The position numbers and the translations under genes were made by a program. Positions 6,448 through 14,336 of a DNA stretch of 35,762 nt are shown here, piece by piece; positions within the stretch are counted from its first letter, which is position 1; each line of letters begins with the position of its first letter. Source of the stretch: Xanthobacteraceae bacterium (GTDB lineage: Bacteria > Pseudomonadota > Alphaproteobacteria > Rhizobiales > Xanthobacteraceae); contig JASHOR010000111.1 in NCBI GenBank assembly GCA_030041005.1, positions 1-35,762 on the forward strand, given 5' to 3'. The notes beneath the pieces are model-generated. The model searched no databases. It was not told where the DNA came from and saw nothing but the letters and a program-made list of their open reading frames with translations.

Positions 6448-7491
6448 ATGCGCGCACTCACGCTCGTCGCCGATCGTAGAATCGATCTCCTTGAAGTTGC
6501 GCCGCCGCCGCGTCCCGGACCTGGCGAGACGCAGATCGCCATCAAAGCGATCGGGCTCAATCACATCGACGTGTGGGGTTGGCGCGGCATGGCGTTTGCC
6601 AAGCGGAAGCTGCCGCTGATCGTCGGCGCCGAGGCGGCGGGCGAGGTCGCCGCAATCGGCCCAACGTCCTCGCTGGCACCGCTGGGCGATACGGAACTGA
6701 AAGTCGGTGATCGCGTGGTCGCCTACGGCGCACTCACCTGCGGGACGTGCAAGGCGTGCCGCGAGGGCCGCGACAATCTCTGCGAAGCCGCCGGCGGCGT
6801 CTTGGGTTTTCACATCGACGGGTTCGCGCGCGATCTCGTCAACATGCCAACGCGACTCCTGGTCCGCGTGCCGTCAAGCGTGAGCTTCCGCGACGCAGCC
6901 TGCGCGCCGGTCGCCTTCGCCACCGTACAGCACATGCTATTCGACAATGCCAAGCTCGAACCGGGCGAAAGCATTCTGGTACAGGCCGGAGGTTCGGGAA
7001 TCGGCACCACAGCGATCAGAATGGCCAAGCAGATCGGCTGCACCGTATTCACCACGGTCGGCGACGACGCAAAGGCGGAAAAAGCCAAGGCGATCGGCGC
7101 CGATTACGTGATCAATTACCGCCGCGAACGGTTCGAGGGCGTCGTACGCAAGCTCACCGGCAAGAAAGGCGTCGATGTCGTATTCGAACACGTCGGACCG
7201 GACACGTTCAACGGCTCTTTGCTCTGCCTGAAGCGGGGCGGCCGGCTGGTCACCTGCGGCTCGACGTCGGGCCAGTCGACGACCGTCAACCTGTTTCAGC
7301 TTTACACACAGCAATACCGAATCTTCGGTTCGTTTGGTGCCTCGTTGCGCAACATTCGCGAGAGCCTCGGCAAAATGGCGTCGGGCCTTGGTCCGGTCAT
7401 CGACACGGAAGTTCCGCTCGCGGAGTTCGAGCGCGGCTTGGCGCGGCTGGAAAGCCGTCAGGTCTTTGGCAAAATCATCGTCGCGTTCTGA
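6448..7491 (+). CDS. MDR-family reductase of the VLCFA cluster (candidate enoyl reductase)
   Basis: A 347-residue NAD(P)H-dependent medium-chain reductase, usually annotated as zinc-binding alcohol dehydrogenase. The start at ATG 6448 has a GGAGG 11 bases upstream; an in-frame GTG at 6421 is less likely. The N-terminal GroES-like domain keeps the structural-zinc lobe as Cys98, Cys101, Cys104 and Cys112. The catalytic-zinc ligands are absent: the first Cys is replaced in GLNHIDVW and the usual GHE reads GAE. The Rossmann fold shows QAGGSGIGTTAIRMAK. This residue pattern fits a quinone- or enoyl-reductase mode rather than alcohol oxidation. Reduction of the enoyl-AcpXL intermediate is therefore a reasonable but unproven role, supported by its place between ketosynthases and LpxXL. 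Its stop overlaps the lpxXL ATG by one base. Confidence 0.85.
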   Translation: MRALTLVADRRIDLLEVAPPPRPGPGETQIAIKAIGLNHIDVWGWRGMAFAKRKLPLIVGAEAAGEVAAIGPTSSLAPLGDTELKVGDRVVAYGALTCGTCKACREGRDNLCEAAGGVLGFHIDGFARDLVNMPTRLLVRVPSSVSFRDAACAPVAFATVQHMLFDNAKLEPGESILVQAGGSGIGTTAIRMAKQIGCTVFTTVGDDAKAEKAKAIGADYVINYRRERFEGVVRKLTGKKGVDVVFEHVGPDTFNGSLLCLKRGGRLVTCGSTSGQSTTVNLFQLYTQQYRIFGSFGASLRNIRESLGKMASGLGPVIDTEVPLAEFERGLARLESRQVFGKIIVAF

Positions 7492-8393
7492 TGATCCGAC
7501 GGCAGGCAAAAAAGCTGCTTGATACAGTTACCGGCGCGATTGCAGTCGGGCTGTTGCGCGCGGTCAGGTGCACAAACCGCCGGCGCGCCGCCGATTTCGC
7601 CGGCGGCGTTCTGCGCAGGCTCGGCCCGCTCCTGCCCGAGCACCGCGTCGGCCGCGACAACCTGCGCGCCGCATTCCCGAAAAAATCCGACGCCGAAATC
7701 GAGCGGATTCTCGCCGGCGTTTGGGACAATCTCGGCCGCGTGGCCGCTGAGTTCGTTCACCTCGCCGACATGCGTGTTGTCGGGCCGGACTCCAACGACG
7801 CCGACGCGATCATTCTCGAGCCGGCGATGCTTGAGCGCTGCCGCAGCCTGATCGCAAGCGGCGCCACGCTTAACTTCGCCTGCCACTCCGCCAATTGGGA
7901 AATGTCGGGAGTGGTGGCAAAGCAGCTCGGCGCCGATTCCGCCGTGCTTTATCGCCTGCAGAATCTCCCCGCCATCAGCAAGGCGCTCATCGATATGCGG
8001 GCTGGCGTCATGGGCCGCATGATCCCCGCCGGACTCGATGCGCCAGTGCGTCTTGCCCGTCTTTTGCAGTCGGGCGTACATGTCGGCATGCTGGTCGACC
8101 AGCACTACACCAAGGGCGTGGAGGTGATGTTCTTCGGCCGTCGTTGCAAGGCCAATCCGCTCATCGCCATGCTGGCGCGCCAGTTCGAATGTCCGATCTT
8201 CGGCCTGCGCATCATTCGCCTGCCCGACCGTAATCGTTTCCGCGGCGAGATCGTCGGACCCATCGAGCCGCCGCGCGACTCCGAGGGTCGCATCGACGTG
8301 CAGGCGACCATGCAGAAAATCACCGCAATCATCGAGGGCTGGGTGCGCGAATGTCCCGAGCAATGGCTGTGGCTGCACCGACGCTGGCGCTGA
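7491..8393 (+). CDS. lpxXL: Lipid A very-long-chain acyltransferase LpxXL
   Basis: A 300-residue member of the LpxL/LpxM lysophospholipid acyltransferase family, expected at the inner membrane. It transfers the very-long hydroxy-fatty acid from AcpXL to the lipid A precursor. The catalytic H-X4-E motif is seen as CHSANWE (His132, Glu137). The later block GMLVDQHYTKGVEVMFFG matches the family's second conserved region. The hydrophobic N-terminal segment after RRQAKK (about 11-23) is the likely membrane contact. It is translationally coupled to the reductase gene through the shared A in TGATG and ends the tightly packed part of the operon. A housekeeping LpxL would look similar, but the AcpXL context makes LpxXL much the better name. 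Confidence 0.92.
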   Translation: MIRRQAKKLLDTVTGAIAVGLLRAVRCTNRRRAADFAGGVLRRLGPLLPEHRVGRDNLRAAFPKKSDAEIERILAGVWDNLGRVAAEFVHLADMRVVGPDSNDADAIILEPAMLERCRSLIASGATLNFACHSANWEMSGVVAKQLGADSAVLYRLQNLPAISKALIDMRAGVMGRMIPAGLDAPVRLARLLQSGVHVGMLVDQHYTKGVEVMFFGRRCKANPLIAMLARQFECPIFGLRIIRLPDRNRFRGEIVGPIEPPRDSEGRIDVQATMQKITAIIEGWVRECPEQWLWLHRRWR

Positions 8394-8450
8394 GACCGCA
8401 CCGCCGGCGCAATTGGACAGACCCCATGCCCCAGCGATAATGGCCAGCTC

Positions 8451-9704
8451 ATGGAACAGGTAGTCAGCGATACCGCGGCAGATGTCGGCATAGCCGGCGC
8501 CGGATCGATCCGGCGCCGCCGCATCATCTACGTTTCCGGCTACGACCCGCGGGGCGCGCAAGGATATTTCGAGATGTTCCGCCGGACCTGCGATCGGACG
8601 CAACGACTATGGCCGGTCTCGCTCGCGCTGCAGCCGCCTGAAATCGAATCGGAGGATTTTGCGCATTGGCGCGTGGATGCGCGCGGACCGGACTGGCAGG
8701 TCGCGACCCATTACGACTTTCTGCGCATGGAAGATCATATCGGCGCCGACATGGCGCGGCCCACGGCGTCGCAGTTGCTGCGCGGCCTTGCCTGGCTCCT
8801 CGATGATACCGTGAGCGGAGCCCAGTTTCGCATCTTTCGCGCCTCGTGGCGGTTTGGGCTGCACCTTTTGTGCTTTCATTTGCTGCTGCTCGCCTGGATC
8901 GCCGTATACGCGGCGGTCGCCGTTTTAGTCGGCCGCACAGTCGGGCATCTTCTTGGCTGGCCGATATGGGCAGCCGTCGTCTCGTCGCTCGTGGCGGCCG
9001 GCCTCGTTGTGCTGGCTTTGCGGCCGCTCGCCGACCGATGGCGTCTCATCCAGATCTGCAATTCCTGGAGTCTGCAGCGGCGGTTCGCCCGCGGTCGTCC
9101 GACCTGGCTCGATGCCGTCATCGATGCCGGAGCGAAGCGCCTCGTGGCGGCCGCTGCGGCAAACGAGGTTGATGAACTGGCGATCGTTGGTCATAGCAGC
9201 GGTTGCGTCATCGCGCTGGCGATCATGGACCGCGCGATGGAGATTGATCCCGATCTCTTCCGCCGCGGACCGCGGCTCGTGCTGCTAACGCTGGGCTCGG
9301 TGATGCCGGCGACGGCGTTGCATCCAGGCGCGCAGCGCATGCGCGATATCGTCGGCCGGCTTGCGGCTGCCCGCGGGCTCAAGTGGGTCGATTGCCAATC
9401 GCGCAAGGATGTCATGTGCTTTGCTAATTTCGATCCGGTCGACGGCATCGGCGTCCATATTGGCAGCAAGCGGAGCAACCCGCTCCTTTGGCGGATCAAT
9501 TTTCGCGATGTAATCGCACCGCAGAATTACAACCGATTTCGCATGAATTTCTTTCGCGTCCACTATCAATACATCAGGGGCGGCGATCTACGGGCCCCTT
9601 ACGACTATGCGTTGCTGATCGCCGGACCGGCCGCGATTCCCGACTGGCCCACGCGGGCTGCGGACCTGGTCGTCGCATTCGGCCGAGCAGCATCGATCAA
9701 CTAA
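8451..9704 (+). CDS. Membrane alpha/beta-hydrolase-like protein downstream of lpxXL
   Basis: A 417-residue protein of no named family that I recognise. It has a lipase-type nucleophile elbow GHSSG (247-251, Ser249), preceded by strand DELAIV, which supports an alpha/beta-hydrolase fold. An early strand RRRIIYVSGYDPRG (about 22-35) fits the first core strand with an oxyanion loop. Two hydrophobic segments at about 137-161 and 169-191 form a hairpin between the two halves, so the enzyme is probably anchored in the inner membrane with its active domain in the cytosol. It begins 57 bases after lpxXL on the same strand and may share its transcript. A role in lipid or acyl-chain handling is suggested only by position; no substrate can be named. 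Confidence 0.8.
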   Translation: MEQVVSDTAADVGIAGAGSIRRRRIIYVSGYDPRGAQGYFEMFRRTCDRTQRLWPVSLALQPPEIESEDFAHWRVDARGPDWQVATHYDFLRMEDHIGADMARPTASQLLRGLAWLLDDTVSGAQFRIFRASWRFGLHLLCFHLLLLAWIAVYAAVAVLVGRTVGHLLGWPIWAAVVSSLVAAGLVVLALRPLADRWRLIQICNSWSLQRRFARGRPTWLDAVIDAGAKRLVAAAAANEVDELAIVGHSSGCVIALAIMDRAMEIDPDLFRRGPRLVLLTLGSVMPATALHPGAQRMRDIVGRLAAARGLKWVDCQSRKDVMCFANFDPVDGIGVHIGSKRSNPLLWRINFRDVIAPQNYNRFRMNFFRVHYQYIRGGDLRAPYDYALLIAGPAAIPDWPTRAADLVVAFGRAASIN

Positions 9705-9767
9705 TGCTGAGGGTCACACCCCGTGTCGAGGGCACCGAACGCGCATGAATCAGCGCTTTCGTTTTGC

Positions 9768-9860
9768 CACGTCATGCGAGCGAAGCGAAGCAATCCGGGG
9801 GCCTATAGCACCGACTCTGGATTGTTTCGCTGCCCCGCTGGGCCTCCTCGCAATGACGTG
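9768..9860. repeat. Palindromic intergenic repeat
   Basis: A 93-base imperfect palindrome between two genes that converge here. The outer arms are CACGTCATGCGAG (9768-9780) and CTCGCAATGACGTG (9847-9860). Inner arms GAAGCAATCC and GGATTGTTTC also pair across a central loop. The GTCATTGCGAGG...GAAGCAATCC style is one I recall from dispersed intergenic repeats of Bradyrhizobium and relatives. Its place between convergent genes also allows it to act as a transcription terminator for both. It is unrelated in sequence to the double-hairpin repeat. Confidence 0.7.
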
Positions 9861-9895
9861 CTGATCAAGTCTGACCGGAAAGCGCTCCATCCTAT

Positions 9896-11548
9896 TCATC
9901 CTCGGTGCTGCTTCTGATGGTCTTTCCGCAATAGCGCCTGGCGGTCGATCTTTCCGGTACCGGTCTTGGGAAGATCATCGAGAAATTCGATGGAGCGTGG
10001 ATATTTATGCGGAAGCAGCTTCTGCTTCACGTAATCCTGCAACGTTCGCGTGGCCAGTTCGGGGTCGTGAACCTTGCCGTTTGCAACGACAAACGCCTTC
10101 AGCGTCATGCGGCGGTCGGGCATTTCGCAAGCGAAAACCATGCATTCCCTGACCATGGAATGATTGGCAAGGCAGAGTTCGACCTCCATCGGATAGACCC
10201 ATTGGCCGGAAATCTTTACCAGATCGTCGGCGCGGCCACGGAAGAAATAGAAGCCGTCGGCGTCGCAGAAAAATCGGTCGCCGGTGCAGATCCATCCACC
10301 CTCGTGTATGGTCTCGGCGGACTTGTCGGCGCGGTTCCAATAGCACGGCGTATTCGAGTCACCGCGAACCCACATGATGCCCTCGTCGCCGGACGCGACC
10401 TCACGCCCGGTTTGATCCTTCAGCACGATCTCGTAGCCTGGCACGCGCAGGCCGGCGGAGCCGGGCTTTTTTCTGCCGGGCAGGTTCGACAGATAGTTGT
10501 TCAGCACCTCGGTCGAGCCGAGGCCCTCGACGATTTCCAGGCCGGTCAATGCCTTCCAGGCATTGAACAGCTCGGCCGAAAGAACTTCGGCAGCCGACAG
10601 CGCGAGGCGGATTGACGAAAAATCCGTGCGCGCGGCCTCCGGCGACTTGGTCAACACGTTGTAGAGCGTGGGCAGCCCGAAGAAGACGGTCGGCCGGTAT
10701 TTGGCAATTGCCGCGAAGATGCCGGCGGGCTTCGGCTGGCCCGGCAACAGTACCGCCGCAGCGCCGGCACAGAACGGAAAGGTAATCGAGTTGCCGAAGC
10801 CGTAGGCGAAGAACATTTTCGGCACGGAAAGGCAGATGTCGTTGGCCCCGAGCTTGAGGATGTTACGCGAATAGGCGCGCTCCGTGTACAGCATGTCGTG
10901 CTGCAGATGCACAACGCCCTTCGGACGGCCGGTCGAGCCCGACGAATACATCCAGAAGGCCATCTCGTTGCGATGGGTATCGACGGCCTCGATCTTGTCG
11001 GGGAACCGGGAGACTTCCGCGTCGGCCGCGATCGTGCGCACGGCGAGTGCCGCCTTTGCTTCCCCATTGGCGACGATCAGCGTGTCCACCTGCGTATTAT
11101 TAAGAGCCAAGGCACTGAATTTATCCGACAGAGCAGCTTCCACCACTGCCAGCTTCGCACCGGAATCGGCGAGATAAAATTGCAGCAAATCAGGCGGACT
11201 CAACAAGTTGGTCAACAGGGGCACCAGTCCCGCGCGGACAGCGCCAAAAAACGCCGCCGGGAAAACCGGAGTATCGTCAAGAGTGAAAAGCACGCGATCG
11301 CCGCGCACGAGGCCGAGCGACAGGAACAGATTGCCCCAGCGGCCGGCATCGCTGCACAACTGAGCATACGTGCGCGAACCGGCGGGGCCGATGACGGCAA
11401 GCCGCTCGCCGCGGCCGTTGGCCAGGTTTCGGAACAAAATTTCACTGGCGTTGTAGCGCTCGGCTATGCTGAAGCCGATTTCCTGGGCGGCCGCGGAATC
11501 GGAGGGAATTGCGTCGTCTATAGGATGCGCGATCGACGGTGTCGTCAT
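9896..11548 (-). CDS. Benzoate-CoA ligase family protein (AMP-forming)
   Basis: A 550-residue adenylate-forming enzyme that would activate an aromatic or related carboxylic acid to its CoA thioester in the cytosol. The phosphate-binding loop is YSSGSTGRPKG, the aromatic/AMP motif reads GLGSTEVLNNYLSN (close to the GSTE-LSN form of benzoate- and hydroxybenzoate-CoA ligases), then TGDRFF and RGRADDLVKISGQWV, and the C-terminal catalytic lysine in PKTGTGKIDRQ. The ATG at 11548 (MTTPSIAHP) is preferred. The longer frame begins inside the upstream repeat, and its first 24 residues are encoded largely by that repeat and are therefore spurious. Exact substrate (benzoate, 4-hydroxybenzoate, others) cannot be fixed. 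It is monocistronic here, facing away from the methyltransferase. Confidence 0.9.
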   Translation of the reverse strand: MTTPSIAHPIDDAIPSDSAAAQEIGFSIAERYNASEILFRNLANGRGERLAVIGPAGSRTYAQLCSDAGRWGNLFLSLGLVRGDRVLFTLDDTPVFPAAFFGAVRAGLVPLLTNLLSPPDLLQFYLADSGAKLAVVEAALSDKFSALALNNTQVDTLIVANGEAKAALAVRTIAADAEVSRFPDKIEAVDTHRNEMAFWMYSSGSTGRPKGVVHLQHDMLYTERAYSRNILKLGANDICLSVPKMFFAYGFGNSITFPFCAGAAAVLLPGQPKPAGIFAAIAKYRPTVFFGLPTLYNVLTKSPEAARTDFSSIRLALSAAEVLSAELFNAWKALTGLEIVEGLGSTEVLNNYLSNLPGRKKPGSAGLRVPGYEIVLKDQTGREVASGDEGIMWVRGDSNTPCYWNRADKSAETIHEGGWICTGDRFFCDADGFYFFRGRADDLVKISGQWVYPMEVELCLANHSMVRECMVFACEMPDRRMTLKAFVVANGKVHDPELATRTLQDYVKQKLLPHKYPRSIEFLDDLPKTGTGKIDRQALLRKDHQKQHRG

Positions 11549-11582
11549 GCTCGGCGATGACAGCTGCTGGTTATCGTCTGCT

Positions 11583-11743
11583 AGTGTCTTGATTCCGAAG
11601 TTCGCGTCATGGTGCGGCACTCTGGTTTGCGAACTTCGGAATCGAAGGACACTGGCAACTTATTGATCTCGTGTGGCTTTGGTTCAGAAATCCGCATGAC
11701 GAGGTCGCGGCAGGAATGATGCGGATTTTCTGAACCGCCACAC
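11583..11743 (-). repeat. Double-hairpin dispersed repeat, copy 3 (inverted)
   Basis: The third copy, in the opposite orientation to the others: hairpin B at 11583-11653, linker 11654-11670, hairpin A at 11671-11743. One extra T in the A stem makes it 161 bases, and the B loop carries several substitutions, so it is the most diverged copy. Its two ends read TAGTGT and ACACTA, i.e. a TA dinucleotide flanks both ends, as expected for an element that inserts at TA. It lies in the promoter/leader region of the benzoate-CoA-ligase-type gene, with its edge only 34 bases before that start codon. Confidence 0.88.
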
Positions 11744-11871
11744 TATGGCGATTATCGCTTCGGCAATCCACGGCGTCCCATCCCCCGCTCGATAAGCGTG
11801 GCGACTAGTGTCTTGCAAGCGTGACGCACACCCCTTTCAAGGCGGCCATCGCAGGCGGCGCCGTATCTAGC

Positions 11872-11901
11872 TTGATTAGCTGCGCATTGAAAGGATATAT
11901 C
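11872..11901 (+). promoter_or_regulatory. Weak candidate promoter for the methyltransferase-P450 pair
   Basis: TTGATT at 11872-11877 and TATATC at 11896-11901 are 18 bases apart, each matching four of six consensus positions. They lie just before the methyltransferase start. Transcription would begin near 11908. There is no other obvious promoter between the repeat and the gene. Confidence 0.35.
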
Positions 11902-11907
11902 TGCGCG

Positions 11908-11943
11908 ATGCCGCCGCCGGGACGCCTGGAAGTCGCTCCATGA
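11908..11943 (+). CDS. Possible 11-codon leader peptide
   Basis: A tiny frame, MPPPGRLEVAP, begins at ATG 11908 and stops at TGA 11941-11943. Its stop overlaps the methyltransferase ATG in a 4-base ATGA. The run of prolines after the start could slow ribosomes. AAAGGA lies about a dozen bases upstream, a loose fit for a ribosome-binding site. It could couple translation to the next gene or be chance; nothing else supports it. Confidence 0.2.
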   Translation: MPPPGRLEVAP

Positions 11944-12644
11944 TCTTGCCGCGCCGGCTTGAAAACGAACTGCTCGATCACTTGCCGTCCGACGATCCGC
12001 GCGCCATGCGCGCGCGGCGCGATCTTACGCGCGTCAACGCGTGGATGGGCAATGCCAGGTACATGGCGACCATGCTGCGCAAATATGCGGCCGGCCGAAC
12101 GCCGCGTGTCATCGTCGACCTTGGCTCCGGCGACGGCGCATTCATGCTGCGGGTCGCGCGCCGGCTTGCGCCGGCTTGGCAGAACGTCAAGATCATTCTG
12201 CTCGACCGGCAGAGCATCGTGGCCCCGGCGACATGCGAGGGCTTTGCCGCGCTCCGCTGGCAGGCGGAAGCGGTGAGCGCCGACGGATTGGAGTTTCTGG
12301 CGGACGGTTGCAACACTGACGTCGTTACGGCGAACCTCTTCCTGCATCACCTGACCGATCGACAGTTGGCGAGCTTGTTTGCGGCGGCGGCCAAGAATGC
12401 CTGGCTGGTGGCCGCCTGCGAGCCGCGACGCGCCAAGTTCGTCGTCGAGCTGAGCCGGATGCTATGGGCGTTCGGATGCAACGAGGTGACCGTTCATGAC
12501 GCAGTCGCAAGTGCGCGCGCGGGTTTTTCCGGCAACGAACTGTCCGCGCTGTGGCCGAGCGACGGGCGCTGGGAATTGCATGAATCCGCGGTAGCCTTTA
12601 CCCATTGCTTCGCGGCCCGGGCGGCAGCACCGGCGGCCGGATGA
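11940..12644 (+). CDS. Class I SAM-dependent methyltransferase
   Basis: A 234-residue small-molecule methyltransferase with the Rossmann SAM-binding fold. Motif I is IVDLGSGDGAFMLRVAR (about 58-74), the acidic residue at the end of strand 2 is in IILLDRQ (about 86-92), and the post-motif region reads DVVTANLFLHHLTD. The form resembles UbiE-like or secondary-metabolite O- or C-methyltransferases; the acceptor is unknown. It ends 33 bases before a cytochrome P450 gene on the same strand, so the two probably act on the same product. No polyketide synthase or terpene synthase is next to them. Confidence 0.85.
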   Translation: MILPRRLENELLDHLPSDDPRAMRARRDLTRVNAWMGNARYMATMLRKYAAGRTPRVIVDLGSGDGAFMLRVARRLAPAWQNVKIILLDRQSIVAPATCEGFAALRWQAEAVSADGLEFLADGCNTDVVTANLFLHHLTDRQLASLFAAAAKNAWLVAACEPRRAKFVVELSRMLWAFGCNEVTVHDAVASARAGFSGNELSALWPSDGRWELHESAVAFTHCFAARAAAPAAG

Positions 12645-12677
12645 ATTCCGCCGTGGCAGGCTGCGAGAGTTGAGCTT

Positions 12678-14105
12678 ATGGACCGCGCGCTAGTGAAGCC
12701 CGCCCGATTAACCGGCTTTGCGGCCTTGCGCTGGGCCTGGCGTTTTGCGCTCGATCCGTTGTCGAGCACGCGGCGCGCTTTCGAAGCGTTCGGGCCTTGC
12801 GTGGTTCTTGCCGAAGGGCTGCCATTCGTCCGACCAAGCCGCGTAGCGACGCTCGGCGTTCCCTTGGTCCTCACCGCCGGCGCTCCGTTTTACAGCGAGT
12901 TGATGTCACGGCCGGACACGTGGCGCGGCGTGAACGTGCTTCCCGGCGGCCCCAGGAGGTCGGCCGCAAGGCGGATGAGTTCGGGCTTGATGCGGCTGAC
13001 AGGAGAGCAGCACGCCCATTATCGAAAGCTTCTGGCTTCGCCGCTGCGTCGGACTCGCGTCGAAGCATTGGTAAAGGACATGGCGCGGCTCGCGCAGACC
13101 CAGACGACATCGTGGCCGATCGGGCAGACTATCGATCTCTGGGAACACATTCGCCGGCTCATGCAGGGATTTGCGGTTGAATTCCTGTTCGGCGGCAGCA
13201 GCGAGCAGAGCCGCACGGTCACCGAGCTGGGCTGTTGGATCATGGAGCGCAAATGGGATTGGCGCGCCATGGTCCCGATCAATCTGCCGATCACGCCATA
13301 TGGCCAAATCGTGCGCACGGCGGCGCTGCTCGAACGGCACCTGCTGGCATGGACTGCGGCCAAACGCGGACACCCCGACGAGGGCGACATCGCCGCGACC
13401 ATCGCCAACAGTCGCGACGGCGCCGGCAATCCGGTCGACGACGCCGGCATCGTGGCGCAGCTACCGTCGTTGTTCGGCCTTTCGTCCGAGGGCGGCCAGA
13501 GCGTGGTGACCTGGACGCTGTTTCTGCTGATGCAGCATCCGGCCGTCGCCGAGCGGCTGCGCGACGAGCTGCGCGACAAGCTCGGCCGCGGCGCGCCATC
13601 TTTGGATCGGGCCGGCGAGTTGCCGTATCTTGACGCAGTCGTCAAGGAGGCCATGCGTGTCCTTCCCCCCGTTCCCTTCCAGTTCCGGGTTGCACAACAG
13701 GACACAACCATCGCCGGCGAGAACGCGCCGAAGGGCACGCGCGTCGTGCTCAACACCTTTCTTACCAACCGGATGCCGGACCTCTATCCGGAAGGTGACG
13801 TCTTTCGACCAGAGCGCTGGTTTACGATCGCGCCGACCGCCTTCGAATTTCCGGTCTTTGGCGCGGGTCCCCACATTTGCCCGGGATATTGGTTCGACTT
13901 GACCGCGGTCAAAATCGCGGTTGCGGCCATCATGACGCGCTACACGATGAATTTGCCGCCGAGTACGCGTATCGATCATAGCATCCAGCCAACGCTGCGG
14001 CCGCGGGCGCGTCTTGGCGTGATGCTGCGCCGCGCCGACGAGGGCATGACACCGGCAACACCAATCACGGGTTCGATACGGGATCTCGTGAAGCTTCCGC
14101 AGTAA
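12678..14105 (+). CDS. Cytochrome P450 monooxygenase
   Basis: A 475-residue heme monooxygenase. The K-helix E-X-X-R is Glu324-Arg327 (KEAMR), the meander has FRPERW, and the heme loop is FPVFGAGPHICPG with the axial Cys401. The chain length and the FRPERW/EAMRVLPP segments resemble the class found in bacteria with eukaryote-like P450s rather than short CYP101-type enzymes. The I-helix is unusual: where A-G-x-D/E-T is expected, residues about 269-275 read SSEGGQS, so the normal acid-alcohol pair for oxygen activation is not evident. No signal anchor is clear. No ferredoxin or reductase gene is nearby, so electrons must come from elsewhere. It likely forms an operon with the methyltransferase. 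Confidence 0.9.
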   Translation: MDRALVKPARLTGFAALRWAWRFALDPLSSTRRAFEAFGPCVVLAEGLPFVRPSRVATLGVPLVLTAGAPFYSELMSRPDTWRGVNVLPGGPRRSAARRMSSGLMRLTGEQHAHYRKLLASPLRRTRVEALVKDMARLAQTQTTSWPIGQTIDLWEHIRRLMQGFAVEFLFGGSSEQSRTVTELGCWIMERKWDWRAMVPINLPITPYGQIVRTAALLERHLLAWTAAKRGHPDEGDIAATIANSRDGAGNPVDDAGIVAQLPSLFGLSSEGGQSVVTWTLFLLMQHPAVAERLRDELRDKLGRGAPSLDRAGELPYLDAVVKEAMRVLPPVPFQFRVAQQDTTIAGENAPKGTRVVLNTFLTNRMPDLYPEGDVFRPERWFTIAPTAFEFPVFGAGPHICPGYWFDLTAVKIAVAAIMTRYTMNLPPSTRIDHSIQPTLRPRARLGVMLRRADEGMTPATPITGSIRDLVKLPQ

Positions 14106-14336
14106 GGCGTGGCAGATCGAAACCTGTTTGACATATTGTCGATTTGCTTTCCTACCGTGAGTTGGCGGCCTGTCGCGAGTGCCCCCAGCTAGGGCCCAGC
14201 AAGGCTGGACGACGCACGCATCAGACTCGACATTACCCAGCGAAATTCTGCTATCCTTGAATTTGCCGGAAAGGCGAGCGCTCGGAACCGACGCGCCAAC
14301 AACAACAATTCACGACAAGCCAGGGAGGACGTGTGC

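Noticed and set aside
6747-7490. Extension of the lpxXL frame back into the reductase gene
   Set aside because: The extra residues are the reductase gene read out of frame; lpxXL starts at the ATG overlapping the reductase stop at 7491.
14129-14270. Promoter hexamers before the TctC gene (TTGACA near 14129; TCGACA with TATCCT further on)
   Set aside because: Spacing or -10 match is poor for each, so I did not list them as features.
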